Positions 34,272 to 42,802 of a DNA stretch of 64,000 bases are shown in pieces. Origin of the DNA: Brevibacillus_D fluminis_A (GTDB lineage Bacteria > Bacillota > Bacilli > Brevibacillales > Brevibacillaceae); NCBI RefSeq assembly GCF_052072235.1, contig NZ_CM125436.1:5760001-5824000 (forward strand), written 5' to 3'. The notes beneath the pieces were generated by a model. That model saw only the letters and a list, made by a program, of their open reading frames with translations, was not told where the DNA came from and ran no database searches. Numbering within the stretch: position 1 is the stretch's first letter; each line of letters begins with the position of its first letter. The translations under genes were made by a program, and so were the position numbers.

Positions 34272-34949
34272 ATGACGATCGGTGATCTCGAAGGAAATAC
34301 CAAATCAGATAAAGTCTACGAGTTTTTGAAAGAAAAAATTTTGACGGGCCACTACAAGCCCGGGGATCGTCTGGTGATCCGGGAAGTGTCGCGTCAGCTC
34401 GGCGTCAGCGATATTCCTGTTCGGGAAGCGGTCAAAAAGCTGGCGTCAGATGGACTGCTCGAATTGAAGTCGCACAGTGGCGCCCGGATCGCACCGCTCA
34501 ACATCGACAACCTGGAAGAAATTTTTATGATACGCGTCGAGCTGGAGACACTCGCCACCCGGCTTGCGGTACACGCTGCGACAGCTGAGGAGCTGGAGCA
34601 GCTGGAGAGCTATGTCCACAGCATGGACGACAGCATCGAAAAAGACGATATTCCTGCTTACACCGCGACGAATCGCCAATTCCATCAGCTGCTCTATCGC
34701 GCCTCTCACTCGCCTATCCTGATCGAGATGATCGAGAATCTGTTCATGCGCAGCGAAAATTCCAAGATGATTTTCCACCATGATCCGGCCCGCCTGCGTA
34801 CCTCCAACGCCGAGCACCACGCTTTAGTGGAAGCCCTGCGCCAAAAGGATGAGGAAAAAGCGGTTTCCGTCATCCGCACCCAAAAAGAAAATGGCTTTAA
34901 AATCGTCATCAATGCATTGAAGCTGTCGCGTTCGTTACTCGGGGGCTAA
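34272..34949 (+). CDS. GntR family regulator (FadR/FCD subfamily)
   Basis: 225 residues from ATG 34272, AAGGGAG 8 bases upstream (frame from 34245 has no ribosome site). N-terminal winged helix with VIREVSRQLGVSDIPVREAVKKLASDGLLE, then a C-terminal FCD ligand domain: MIRVELETLATRLAV, NRQFHQLLYRASHS and EHHALVEALRQKDEEKAV carry the conserved Asp/His metal and ligand positions. Likely represses the divergent operon until a carboxylate ligand binds (inference). Confidence 0.9.
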   Translation: MTIGDLEGNTKSDKVYEFLKEKILTGHYKPGDRLVIREVSRQLGVSDIPVREAVKKLASDGLLELKSHSGARIAPLNIDNLEEIFMIRVELETLATRLAVHAATAEELEQLESYVHSMDDSIEKDDIPAYTATNRQFHQLLYRASHSPILIEMIENLFMRSENSKMIFHHDPARLRTSNAEHHALVEALRQKDEEKAVSVIRTQKENGFKIVINALKLSRSLLGG

Positions 34950-34971
34950 CGCTTGAATCGCACATCAACGG

Positions 34972-35003
34972 AAAAATCCCTTTCTACGAAAGACGAAAGA
35001 AAG
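34972..35003. terminator. Bidirectional terminator between GntR and phosphoribosyltransferase genes
   Basis: AAAAATCCCTTTCT and AGAAAGGGATTTTTT arms around a short loop. Confidence 0.85.
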
Positions 35004-35031
35004 GGATTTTTTCATGCAAAACTCACGCGAT

Positions 35032-35586
35032 TTATTTGGTTTGCGGATGCAAGAACAGCGGTAGCTCCTGCAAAAAGAGGATGTCGCTGCGGTTTGCAGC
35101 ATCTCCCTCGGCCAGGATCGCCGCGCGCGCGACAACGATTCCGCCCGCTTTGACGACCAAATCCTCGATCGCCTGCAACGATTTGCCCGTGCTGATGACA
35201 TCATCGATGATCGCCACGCGCTTGCCAGCGATTTCCCGGGCGTCAGCTCCGTCGAGACAAAGAATTTGCTTCTTCTGCGTTGTGATCGATTCCACCTCAT
35301 TGATCAGCGGCGACTCCATATACGGCTTGGTGCTTTTGCGTGCGACATAATATTTTTTCATGTTCATGACGCGGGACATCTCATGAATCAGCGGAATCCC
35401 CTTTGCCTCCGCGGTGATCAACAGATCGACCTCAGGCAGCTTTGCGGCGAGCAGCGGTGCTGCAGCCGTGACCAGCTCGGTATCGCCGAGAATGACAAAA
35501 CTGGCGATGCTAAGGTTTTCCGTGATCGGGATGATCGGCAAATGACGAGTGATCCCCGCAACTTCCAACGCGTACGTTTTCTCCAA
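35032..35586 (-). CDS. Purine-type phosphoribosyltransferase (adenine PRTase-like)
   Basis: 184 residues. The PRPP-binding loop VAIIDDVISTGKSL (about 123-136) is of the type I phosphoribosyltransferase kind, and LLITAEAKGIPLIHEMSRVM matches the flexible-loop/substrate part of adenine/xanthine phosphoribosyltransferases. It salvages a nucleobase with PRPP or acts as a regulator. TTG 35586 start, AAAGGAGG 7 bases upstream. Not in an operon; no purine riboswitch seen upstream. Substrate base not certain. Confidence 0.85.
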   Translation of the reverse strand: MEKTYALEVAGITRHLPIIPITENLSIASFVILGDTELVTAAAPLLAAKLPEVDLLITAEAKGIPLIHEMSRVMNMKKYYVARKSTKPYMESPLINEVESITTQKKQILCLDGADAREIAGKRVAIIDDVISTGKSLQAIEDLVVKAGGIVVARAAILAEGDAANRSDILFLQELPLFLHPQTK

Positions 35587-35703
35587 GACAACTCCTCCTT
35601 TGACATGCCAAATATGATAGGCGTTTTTTGCCGGAAAACAAAATAAGCTGGCATCCTCAGACGACAGCTTACCATCCCGCGTATAGTAGATTCCGATTTG
35701 CTA

Positions 35704-35829
35704 TTATTTTGCGGCAACTACTGGCGCGGTCGCCGCCGCTCGCAACTGCTCGTTTTGCTTCAGCAAGTCCAGAAAAGATGCTTGAAAAGGTTTTCTGCCA
35801 TCTTTTTTAGGCCATGGTATATAGACCAT
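35704..35829 (-). CDS. Small 41-residue protein, unknown
   Basis: Minus-strand gene below the usual ORF length cut: begins MVYIPWPKKDGRKPFQ and ends LRAAATAPVVAAK. A perfect AGGAGG lies 9 bases before ATG 35829; an ATG three codons earlier touches the AGGAGG and is unlikely. Composition is protein-like: aromatic/basic N-terminus, a short amphipathic helix (ASFLDLLKQNEQLRAAA) and an Ala/Val tail. No family recognised. It lies in an otherwise empty 350-base gap upstream of the phosphoribosyltransferase. Confidence 0.6.
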   Translation of the reverse strand: MVYIPWPKKDGRKPFQASFLDLLKQNEQLRAAATAPVVAAK

Positions 35830-35935
35830 CCTGTTCATCCTCCTCTCTCAAATCTCCGTTGGTACTTATTAACAAAAATATATCATTCCAAATTACATAC
35901 CGTCAATTATTCATTCCGTTACCTATTTCACATTT

Positions 35936-36442
35936 TCATCCGTTCAGATATTCACGCAAACAGGCGAATTTGGCAGAAAAGAGAGTTTCGCTTCCAAAGT
36001 ACCCCTCACGCTTGCCGATGACTTGCGCGAATTTGCCATAAAGCCGGTTCAGGTAGGCATGATCCTCCCGGGCGTAAAACTGGAACGTGTCGACATCAGG
36101 TGATTCGTCAGCGATCTGGTTGATGAGGAAACGGAAACCGATGAGAAATTGCCGGCTGCTCCGATACGCCTTTTCCAGCATGACCGACTCCACGAATGCG
36201 ATCTTTTCTTTCGACTCTGTCTCCGGATTGTCTGTGATGTACCGATAATGACCCCACCCGGCCATGCCCCCACAATCGTCTTCAATCATGATAATATGCG
36301 AGTCATGAATCGCGTGCAGGATGTGCATGAGTGCATCAGCCAGCGAGCAGCCCGAATGGAAATCAGCGCGGTTGCGGATGAAGTAGAGCACGTATTTCGC
36401 TCGATCCTCATCGGTCAAACAACGCCTGAAATGCAATGCCAT
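35936..36442 (-). CDS. Acetyltransferase-like protein (GNAT fold suspected)
   Basis: 168 residues from ATG 36442, 8 bases from AGGAGG. A mixed alpha/beta protein: IIMIEDDCGGMAGWGHYRYI looks like the central beta strands, AFVESVMLEKAYRSSRQFLIGFRFLINQI like the helix after the acetyl-CoA strand, and AYLNRLYGKFAQVIGKREGYFG like the terminal 'Y-x-K-x-G-F' part of a GNAT domain. The P-loop Q/RxxGxG/A is not obvious. It lies 12 bases after an ABC exporter gene and resembles the gene upstream of that exporter in size and layout. Function unknown. Confidence 0.6.
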   Translation of the reverse strand: MALHFRRCLTDEDRAKYVLYFIRNRADFHSGCSLADALMHILHAIHDSHIIMIEDDCGGMAGWGHYRYITDNPETESKEKIAFVESVMLEKAYRSSRQFLIGFRFLINQIADESPDVDTFQFYAREDHAYLNRLYGKFAQVIGKREGYFGSETLFSAKFACLREYLNG

Positions 36443-36454
36443 TGAATACACCTC

Positions 36455-38614
36455 CTAGTTCCGCCGTGCCTTGATCGTTTGTCTGACATGGGCGTCGATT
36501 TCAGGATGCTTTGCCAACAAATAGTGAAGCACCTTGCGCTGAAGCGTCAGCAGCACACATGGGGTCAACGCCGTCACGGTCGCGTTGCGCGGGGCATTTT
36601 CCAAAAGCGCAATCTCCCCGAAATGGTCTCCGTCCTCCAGTACAGCAAGCCGAGTGAAGCCGGCCTCCGCATCGGGAGTCTTCCTGGTGACCTCCACTCT
36701 GCCGCGAGCGATCAAATAAAACGTTTCGCCCACATCTCCTTCCTGAATGATCGGTTGCCCGGCCGAAACGGTCTCCGTGTTGAACAGGTGCGCGACATCT
36801 TTGAGAACGTCACGATCGACACCGCGGAAAAACGGAAGCAGTGACAGCCGTTCTTCGTCAATGGTCGCTTCCTGCCCGCCGGAGGAAATAGACAGTCCGC
36901 TCTGCTTCTCCCACAGCTTTTGATAAAGACCGCCCTTGTCCAACAGCTGCTGATGGCTCCCGCTTTCCGCCAGCTTCCCTTGATGGAACACAAAAATATG
37001 ATCAACATCCTTGATCGATGCCAGACGATGGGTAACGGTGATGACGGTCCGGTTGCGGGAAAGCTCTGCGAACGTCCGGTTAATTGCTGCTTCCGCAATC
37101 GGGTCGAGCGCCGAGGTCGCCTCGTCTAAGAACAAGATGGACGGATCGCGCAAAATCGCCCGGGCGATTGCCAGCCGCTGCCGCTGTCCCCCGGAAAAAT
37201 TGTTTCCGTCGTCGTACACAACCGTCTCATAGCCGTCGGGAAGACTGGCAATATGGTCATGAATCTCCGCCTTTTTCGCCGCTTCGATCACCTCATCCAG
37301 ACTAGCGTCGCGCTTGCTTACGCGAATGTTGTCCAGCAGCGTTCCTTGGAACAGGAAGTTTTCCTGAAAAACTACGCCGATCTGTTCGCGAAACGCTTTG
37401 CGCTCCACGTCTTGAAAGGGCGTGCCGTTAATTCGGACTTCTCCTTCGTCAGGCTCATAAAAGCCGAGCAGCAACTGCATCATCGTACTTTTCCCCGAAC
37501 CGCTGGAGCCTACGAATGCAGCGGTTGTTCCCGCCGGAATGCACATGCTGATTTGCTGCAGCGCCTGCCGCTTGTCATCATAGGCGAACGACAAGCGATC
37601 CACTTCAATATCCGGGCGCCGCTCCTCCAAACGGGCAGAGGCAGTTCCCCCCTGCGCCTCCCGGGGGTGGCTTAACAGCTGGTCGATCCGCTCCATGCTG
37701 ATGAGCGCATCGGTAAAAACGGGGAGGATATACGTCAGGTTGAAGACTGAATTGCCCATCGACGTGTACATGGTGAAAAATGCGACAAGCGCGCCTACCG
37801 TGATGTATGCTTCAAGCGCCAAATAGGAGCCGAATCCGATAATCGTGAAGTTGATGAGCAGCAGGCTAACCATCGGGATGCGTTCGAGCTGCGCGCTCAT
37901 GAGGTTTTTGCCGTAATTGGCGACGGAAAACAATTTGAGCCTCGCAGCAAACGACTCAATCACGTCCGTTTGCAGATTAAAGCCTTTGATCACCTTTTGC
38001 GCCTTGATGTTCTCCTGCACGACACCAAGCATCGCTGCCATTTTTTCACGATACGCCGTGTTCACCGCCTGGGCGCGCCGCCCGAGCAAATAAGGGCCGA
38101 TAAAGATCAGGGCAGCCCCGATCAGGATCAGCAGCGCCATGCTCCACTGTAAATAAAACAGCACCAGCGTGCTGATCAGCACGACGGAGAACGATTGAAT
38201 GCCAATGGTCAGGATCGCCGTCATCGCATTTTCGATGGACGGCAAATCAGTGGAAAAATAGGAGAGCAAGTCGCCGGATCGGGCCTTTTGGAAATAGCTG
38301 ATCGGAAGGTGCTGCATCTGGGTAAACATCTTTCGGCGCAGATCAGCCTGCACGCGGGCATTTAATCGTGCCAGCACATAATCGCTCACAATTCCGCAGC
38401 CAACGCAAATCACGCCACTGATGCCGAGCACCTTCATCACCATGAAGAAATACGCGCTGTCATGCGGCTCGATCGCTTTATCGATCAAGATTTGAAAGCT
38501 GAGCGGCGCCAGTGAAATGAATGCCAAATGAAGCAGCATCGTCAAGAAAAACAGTGCTGTGGAAAGCTTGTAAGGCTGCAAATAGCGCAGCAGATTTTTA
38601 ATGACCTTCAGCAT
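36455..38614 (-). CDS. ABC exporter (membrane + ATPase) with C-terminal cyclic-nucleotide-binding domain
   Basis: 719 residues. Six-helix exporter membrane domain (about 1-310), ATPase domain with GSSGSGKSTMMQLLL, FSGGQRQRLAIARAIL and ILFLDEATSALD (about 335-570), then a cNMP-binding domain from about 585 with GEIALLENAPRNATV, which keeps the phosphate-cassette Glu and Arg. Type I half-exporters work as homodimers. The fused regulatory domain is unusual: it suggests transport gated by a cyclic nucleotide or nucleotide-like ligand. No peptidase C39 domain. Flanked by two acetyltransferase-like genes in one direction, so a small modified molecule may be the cargo (inference). Confidence 0.9.
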   Translation of the reverse strand: MLKVIKNLLRYLQPYKLSTALFFLTMLLHLAFISLAPLSFQILIDKAIEPHDSAYFFMVMKVLGISGVICVGCGIVSDYVLARLNARVQADLRRKMFTQMQHLPISYFQKARSGDLLSYFSTDLPSIENAMTAILTIGIQSFSVVLISTLVLFYLQWSMALLILIGAALIFIGPYLLGRRAQAVNTAYREKMAAMLGVVQENIKAQKVIKGFNLQTDVIESFAARLKLFSVANYGKNLMSAQLERIPMVSLLLINFTIIGFGSYLALEAYITVGALVAFFTMYTSMGNSVFNLTYILPVFTDALISMERIDQLLSHPREAQGGTASARLEERRPDIEVDRLSFAYDDKRQALQQISMCIPAGTTAAFVGSSGSGKSTMMQLLLGFYEPDEGEVRINGTPFQDVERKAFREQIGVVFQENFLFQGTLLDNIRVSKRDASLDEVIEAAKKAEIHDHIASLPDGYETVVYDDGNNFSGGQRQRLAIARAILRDPSILFLDEATSALDPIAEAAINRTFAELSRNRTVITVTHRLASIKDVDHIFVFHQGKLAESGSHQQLLDKGGLYQKLWEKQSGLSISSGGQEATIDEERLSLLPFFRGVDRDVLKDVAHLFNTETVSAGQPIIQEGDVGETFYLIARGRVEVTRKTPDAEAGFTRLAVLEDGDHFGEIALLENAPRNATVTALTPCVLLTLQRKVLHYLLAKHPEIDAHVRQTIKARRN

Positions 38615-38647
38615 AAATGCGTCTCCCTGTCCAAATCATCGTTCGTT

Positions 38648-39160
38648 TCATGGGGAAAACCTCGCAACCTTTGCCTGCCACTCGGAGAACGCTGCCCGAT
38701 ATTCATTCAGTGGCCCGAAGTCTGTTTCACGAGTGGCAATCTGCTCGGACACTTTGGTAAGCAGCCGATGCAGCTTGTCGTCTGCTGGGGCGAAGAACCG
38801 AATCTCGCTTACCTCGTACTGTTGCGCAAGATGGTCCGTGAAAAATTGGAGCCCTTTGCGAAAGACGGTACGACCACGATATGACTCATGCAGACAAACA
38901 GCTTGTATTTGGACGACATGCGTATCCTGATAGTGATTTTCCCCGGTTCCCAAGATGTATCCCAATGCCCCGATAACGCTGTCTTCATGTTCGTCATAGC
39001 AGAGAATCGAGCCCTGCTGCATCAGGACCGGACTGCCAATGAAGCTGAGCGAGACCGGGAACGGATAAGGAAGGTGCAAGTCACGGTAATGCTCAAGCAA
39101 AAATTCGAGATAATGCTGAAAGTCCATCTCGGATGCACATGCAAAAAAAGAACAGCTCAT
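38648..39160 (-). CDS. Acetyltransferase-like protein (GNAT fold suspected)
   Basis: 170 residues. SVIGALGYILGTGENHYQDTHVVQIQAVCLHESYRGRTVFRKGLQFFTDHL has the strand-strand then R-G-x-x-V-x-x-x-L order of a GNAT acetyl-CoA site. First gene of a three-gene run with the cNMP-binding ABC exporter. AGGAGG is 12 bases before the ATG, somewhat far, so the start could be slightly downstream. Specific substrate unknown. Confidence 0.65.
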   Translation of the reverse strand: MSCSFFACASEMDFQHYLEFLLEHYRDLHLPYPFPVSLSFIGSPVLMQQGSILCYDEHEDSVIGALGYILGTGENHYQDTHVVQIQAVCLHESYRGRTVFRKGLQFFTDHLAQQYEVSEIRFFAPADDKLHRLLTKVSEQIATRETDFGPLNEYRAAFSEWQAKVARFSP

Positions 39161-39241
39161 CCTCTTTTCGAGCCTCCTTGCGTTGTCTACTATCCGTGTT
39201 AACCTATCAACAAGAATACCGTATCTCCTCTGGCTGGTAAA

Positions 39242-39752
39242 TCATTTCCAAGGAACGAAGTCCTCCATGCCTCTTCCCTCCTGAAGCTGCTGCCGGTATT
39301 CCCCCGGCGCCCTCCCCGTCCACTTCCTGAACGCCGTATGAAATGCGCTAGGCTCTGAAAAATGAAGCAAATAGGCGATTTCCGCGACCGTCAACTCCGG
39401 TTTGGCGAGATGTCGCGTTAAAGTTGCTGCAGACGATCAGATTGTACGTTTGATAAGCTTCCAGCGCTTTACCGAGCGTTTTGGAATGAAGCATGACATA
39501 ACCCGGCACGCCCAAATCGGATGGATTCATCCCCTGGCCTTGATGCAGGCCAAAAGCGTCATCCCCCGTAAAAGCGGCTGCCGCCTGAACGATCCGCTCA
39601 TATTCAACCTCAGGAATACGCGCGTCCTCCTGGTGGAGCAAATTCGCATCGATCGCTGCCATCATGCAGAACGAATCCCACCGAAGCCCTTTGCGCACAA
39701 TCGTTCTCATGACAGGAAGCAGGAATGAAGCTGCCACTCCATGATTTTTCAT
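39242..39752 (-). pseudogene. AraC family regulator remnant
   Basis: N-terminal part from ATG 39752 (AAAGGAAT upstream) encodes MKNHGVAASFLLPVMRTIVRKGLRWDSFC and GVPGYVMLHSKTLGKALEAYQTY, an AraC-type ligand domain of the OruR kind. At about 39415 it runs, out of frame, straight into the last 50 residues of an AraC DNA-binding domain (KPELTVAEIAYLLHFSEPSAFHTAFRKW, GRAPGEYRQQ), stop at 39242. The middle, roughly 100 residues including the first helix-turn-helix, has been deleted. Confidence 0.8.
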
Positions 39753-39892
39753 AGCATCATTCCTTTCTTTGCGCAAATGATCATGAATTCGGCGTTTGGC
39801 ATCATGTTCCATATCACAGGTGCTTATTATCATTGAACCACAGGATCGGTCACTTCACAGTAAGAAAATGCGTAAATCAAGGAGGACGTACA

Positions 39893-40083
39893 ATTCTCCC
39901 CTTTGGTACTACCGCTTCTTTTTGAAGCGGGCGGGCCATCGCATCATGAAGCGCGGTATCCTGCAATTTTGCGGCGTCAATCCGGTGCGAATTACAGAGA
40001 TCGGCATGGTGAAAACCTCGACCGCACAAAAATTGGAAGGTTGGATTCGGCGCATTCAGGAATTGGGGATGAAAGAAGCGTAA
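39893..40083 (+). pseudogene. C-terminal remnant of a flavodoxin-like NAD(P)H oxidoreductase
   Basis: Encodes SPLWYYRFFLKRAGHRIMKR then GILQFCGVNPVRITEIGMVK and ends IQELGMKEA, the C-terminal third of a flavodoxin-fold NAD(P)H-quinone oxidoreductase; the FMN-binding N-terminal part is absent. A ribosome site (AAGGAGG, 39880) survives upstream, directly joined to this tail, so the 5' half was deleted. It lies 140 bases from the broken AraC gene, its probable divergent regulator. Confidence 0.6.
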
Positions 40084-40288
40084 TCCCAAAATGCGCTGTG
40101 CAGCTTCGATTGCATGCCATCTCACACAACTCCGTCTCGAGGATGAGGGAAAATCCATCCACTTCCACTATAATCAGGTAGGTATTGCTCATTGGTCGCG
40201 TCATCAGGCGTTTTTCCTTGTTCATATTCAGTTCATAAACACTGCTTATTCTTGCCTGAGAATAAATTTGGAAATAGGAGTGTACGTA

Positions 40289-41797
40289 ATGACCATCCAA
40301 AAGGAAAACAACAAAAAGCTCGTCTTGACCGGCTTGCTGATCGGCCTGATTTTTGCCGAGCTGGACGAAACCGTTGTTTCGACGGCCATGCCGACCATAA
40401 TCCGCGAATTGCACGGATTGTCGCTGTACGGTTGGGTCGCTGGCGTCTACATGCTGGCCGTGACCATGTTCATGCCGATCCTCGGCAAACTCGCAGACCT
40501 GTATGGCCGCAAACGCGTTTATCTCAGCTGCATGGCGCTTTTCATCACCGGTTCCATCGTCAGCGGCCTCGCCACCTCGATGATCATGCTTCTGGTCGGC
40601 CGGGGGATACAAGGGATCGGCGCAGGCGGTTTGATGCCGCTCGCCTTAGTCATTATTGGGGATACGTATCCACTGGAGCAGCGGGCCAAAATCCAAAGCC
40701 TTTTCGGGCCGTTAATGATTCTTCCACAGCTGCTCGGCCCTACGATCGGCGGTTACATGGTCGGGCACGTGAACTGGCACTGGGTATTTTTAATCAACAT
40801 CCCCGTCGGCATTTTGGCTGCTGTCGTCCTGTCGATCGGCATGCGCGAATCGCGCAGCGAGGAGAAGCGCAGCATCGACTGGGCAGGTGCCATCACCCTG
40901 GTTTTCGCCCTGCTTTCGCTGTTGCTCGCACCGGTGCTCATCGATAACAACGGATTGTCGTGGTCGTCCCCGATCATCATCGGCATGCTCGTACTGGCTG
41001 CACTGTTCATCGCGTTGTTCATCTGGATCGAAGCCAAAGTCAAGGAACCGATCATTCCGCTGCACTTGTTCCGCAACCGAAATGTCGTTGTCCTGTCGAC
41101 TCTCGTCCTGATTCTGATGCTCGGTATCATGGGCGGCATTGCGACTTTCCCGTTCTTTGCCCAAAACGTCATGGGCCTGACGCCAACGGCTGCCGGCTAT
41201 CTGACGCTCGCCTTCATGGCGGGTGCGATTCCGTCCAGCATCGTAAACGGCTTTCTGATCACAAAAGTGCCCTACCGCAACCTGTTCATCACCTGCTTCA
41301 TCCTGCCGATCATCGGCTTCTACCTGCTGTCGCAGATTGGCGTCGACACCAGCGTGCTCTATATCGTCATCACCTTCTTCATCATCGGCCTTGGAATCGG
41401 CGCGTTATTTGGAGGCGACAACCTGATCGTGCAAGAATCGGTCGAAAAAGAGAACAGCGGGGTCGCGCTCGGTACGGTGCAACTGTTCCAATCGCTCGGG
41501 GCAACCATCGGACTCAGCATTTTCGGCAGCCTGCTTTCGCGAAACATCAAGGAAGGCGTTTCCGGTTTAGCTGGTGAGCTTCCGGCAGGGAAAGTGGAGA
41601 ACATTGCCACAGGCGGAATTCCCGCAGGCTTGGCGCCTGATTTGGTGGATAAGATTCAAAGCGTTTTTGCGGGAGCGTTCCAACACATTTTCTTCATCTC
41701 GCTGTTTTTTGTCATCGCCTCCTTTATCGTCACATGGTTTTTGAAGAAAGAAATTTTGTCGAAACGAGAAGAAGAGCCTGAACAGGCCGGAGCTTAG
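40289..41797 (+). CDS. DHA2 family drug:H+ antiporter (EmrB/QacA type, 14 helices)
   Basis: 502 residues from ATG 40289 with AGGAGT 7 bases upstream; the longer frame from 40091 is not used. Motif LDETVVSTAMPTI in helix 1 is diagnostic of 14-helix drug exporters, followed by GKLADLYGRKRV in loop 2-3 and the antiporter motif GPTIGGYMVGHVNWHWVFLINIPVG. Exports lipophilic cations, dyes or antibiotics; substrate not known. Single gene with a strong terminator. Confidence 0.92.
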   Translation: MTIQKENNKKLVLTGLLIGLIFAELDETVVSTAMPTIIRELHGLSLYGWVAGVYMLAVTMFMPILGKLADLYGRKRVYLSCMALFITGSIVSGLATSMIMLLVGRGIQGIGAGGLMPLALVIIGDTYPLEQRAKIQSLFGPLMILPQLLGPTIGGYMVGHVNWHWVFLINIPVGILAAVVLSIGMRESRSEEKRSIDWAGAITLVFALLSLLLAPVLIDNNGLSWSSPIIIGMLVLAALFIALFIWIEAKVKEPIIPLHLFRNRNVVVLSTLVLILMLGIMGGIATFPFFAQNVMGLTPTAAGYLTLAFMAGAIPSSIVNGFLITKVPYRNLFITCFILPIIGFYLLSQIGVDTSVLYIVITFFIIGLGIGALFGGDNLIVQESVEKENSGVALGTVQLFQSLGATIGLSIFGSLLSRNIKEGVSGLAGELPAGKVENIATGGIPAGLAPDLVDKIQSVFAGAFQHIFFISLFFVIASFIVTWFLKKEILSKREEEPEQAGA

Positions 41798-41809
41798 GTA
41801 CCAAAAACG

Positions 41810-41860
41810 AAAAGAGGCAGCTCGCTTACGTCCAATCAGACCGCGGGTTGCCTCTTTTTT
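41810..41860. terminator. Terminator of the DHA2 exporter gene
   Basis: AAAAGAGGCAgCTCGC ... GCGGGTTGCCTCTTTTTT, long stem with a T-run; also faces the convergent methyltransferase gene. Confidence 0.8.
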
Positions 41861-41887
41861 CAATGATGGGAAGAAGAATCGCGGCCG

Positions 41888-42580
41888 TTAGCTAGTATGG
41901 GGCGAAACCATTCGCCAAGCGTTGCCTCCATCGATCTCCTCCCAACGTTTTAACATGATTGAACGTGCTCCGTTTAAATTGAGGGATGGAAGGCTGCCTT
42001 TTCGCAAGACCCATGTGCTCATGCTGCGCAGGCCAGCGACCTGCACGGTTTTCAACGGTTCGATGAGATTTCCGCCCAGCTCATCCGTAAGCTGCATCAT
42101 CATCTCCTCGGTCACGAGGAAACGATCGCTTCCGTCTGGCAGGTGGTATCGACCATTCCCCAACGGCTCCACCTGCGATTCAATTCCAATGGAAGACGCC
42201 AGGCGTATGAATAGCACGCGCCACAGCTCATGGAGCATTTGCAGAAAATGCCCCTCATGCTGGGCAAAATGCAGCACAGCACTGCTGATCACAAAATCAA
42301 AACTGTCCGCCTCAAAGCTCATCTGCTCGACCGTCTCCCCCCTGGCCTGATCTGCAGACCAATGCGGTGCCAGCTCCGCTGCAAGCTTTTGCACCGCTTG
42401 AATCGCCTCCGCCGAACGATCTACCGCATAGACGTTGTATCCGTTCCGCAAAAAGTAAGGAAGATTGCGCCCGCTGCCACAGCCGGCGTCGAGGATGCGC
42501 ATGTCTTTTGTAATCCTGCCCTTTAGCAACTGATCGAACAGGTAAATGTCGATCGCGCCGAATTGTTCGATAAGCTCCAT
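41888..42580 (-). CDS. Class I SAM-dependent methyltransferase
   Basis: 230 residues. SAM-binding motif I ILDAGCGSGRNLPYFL at about 29-44, acidic motif II VYAVDRSAEAI and motif IV FDFVISSAVLHFAQHEGHFLQML. Type-11 methyltransferase of small molecules; no specific substrate. A ribosome site AAAGGAG lies upstream of the ATG. Lies alone between convergent neighbours. Confidence 0.88.
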   Translation of the reverse strand: MELIEQFGAIDIYLFDQLLKGRITKDMRILDAGCGSGRNLPYFLRNGYNVYAVDRSAEAIQAVQKLAAELAPHWSADQARGETVEQMSFEADSFDFVISSAVLHFAQHEGHFLQMLHELWRVLFIRLASSIGIESQVEPLGNGRYHLPDGSDRFLVTEEMMMQLTDELGGNLIEPLKTVQVAGLRSMSTWVLRKGSLPSLNLNGARSIMLKRWEEIDGGNAWRMVSPHTS

Positions 42581-42802
42581 GTTCCATCGCTCCTTTTTTC
42601 ACCATGAACAGCTTCCGGTAAGATTGTTATAAATGCCAGCCCCAGCCGCAACTTGCCTCCCTTTTGCCGGGGAAATTTTCGCGCGTTAACGAATGGCCCG
42701 TTTTACTCACATACAAAAAAGACGGCTGCCTATCAAGTCATTTGATCATGGATGACTCTCTTCGCAACCGCCATTTATGCAACTCTGCGGAAATCCCCCG
42801 TA
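42581..42802. other. Gap between lyase and methyltransferase genes
   Basis: 222 bases holding the methyltransferase promoter and the 3' end of the upstream lyase gene. No feature recognised. Confidence 0.4.
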
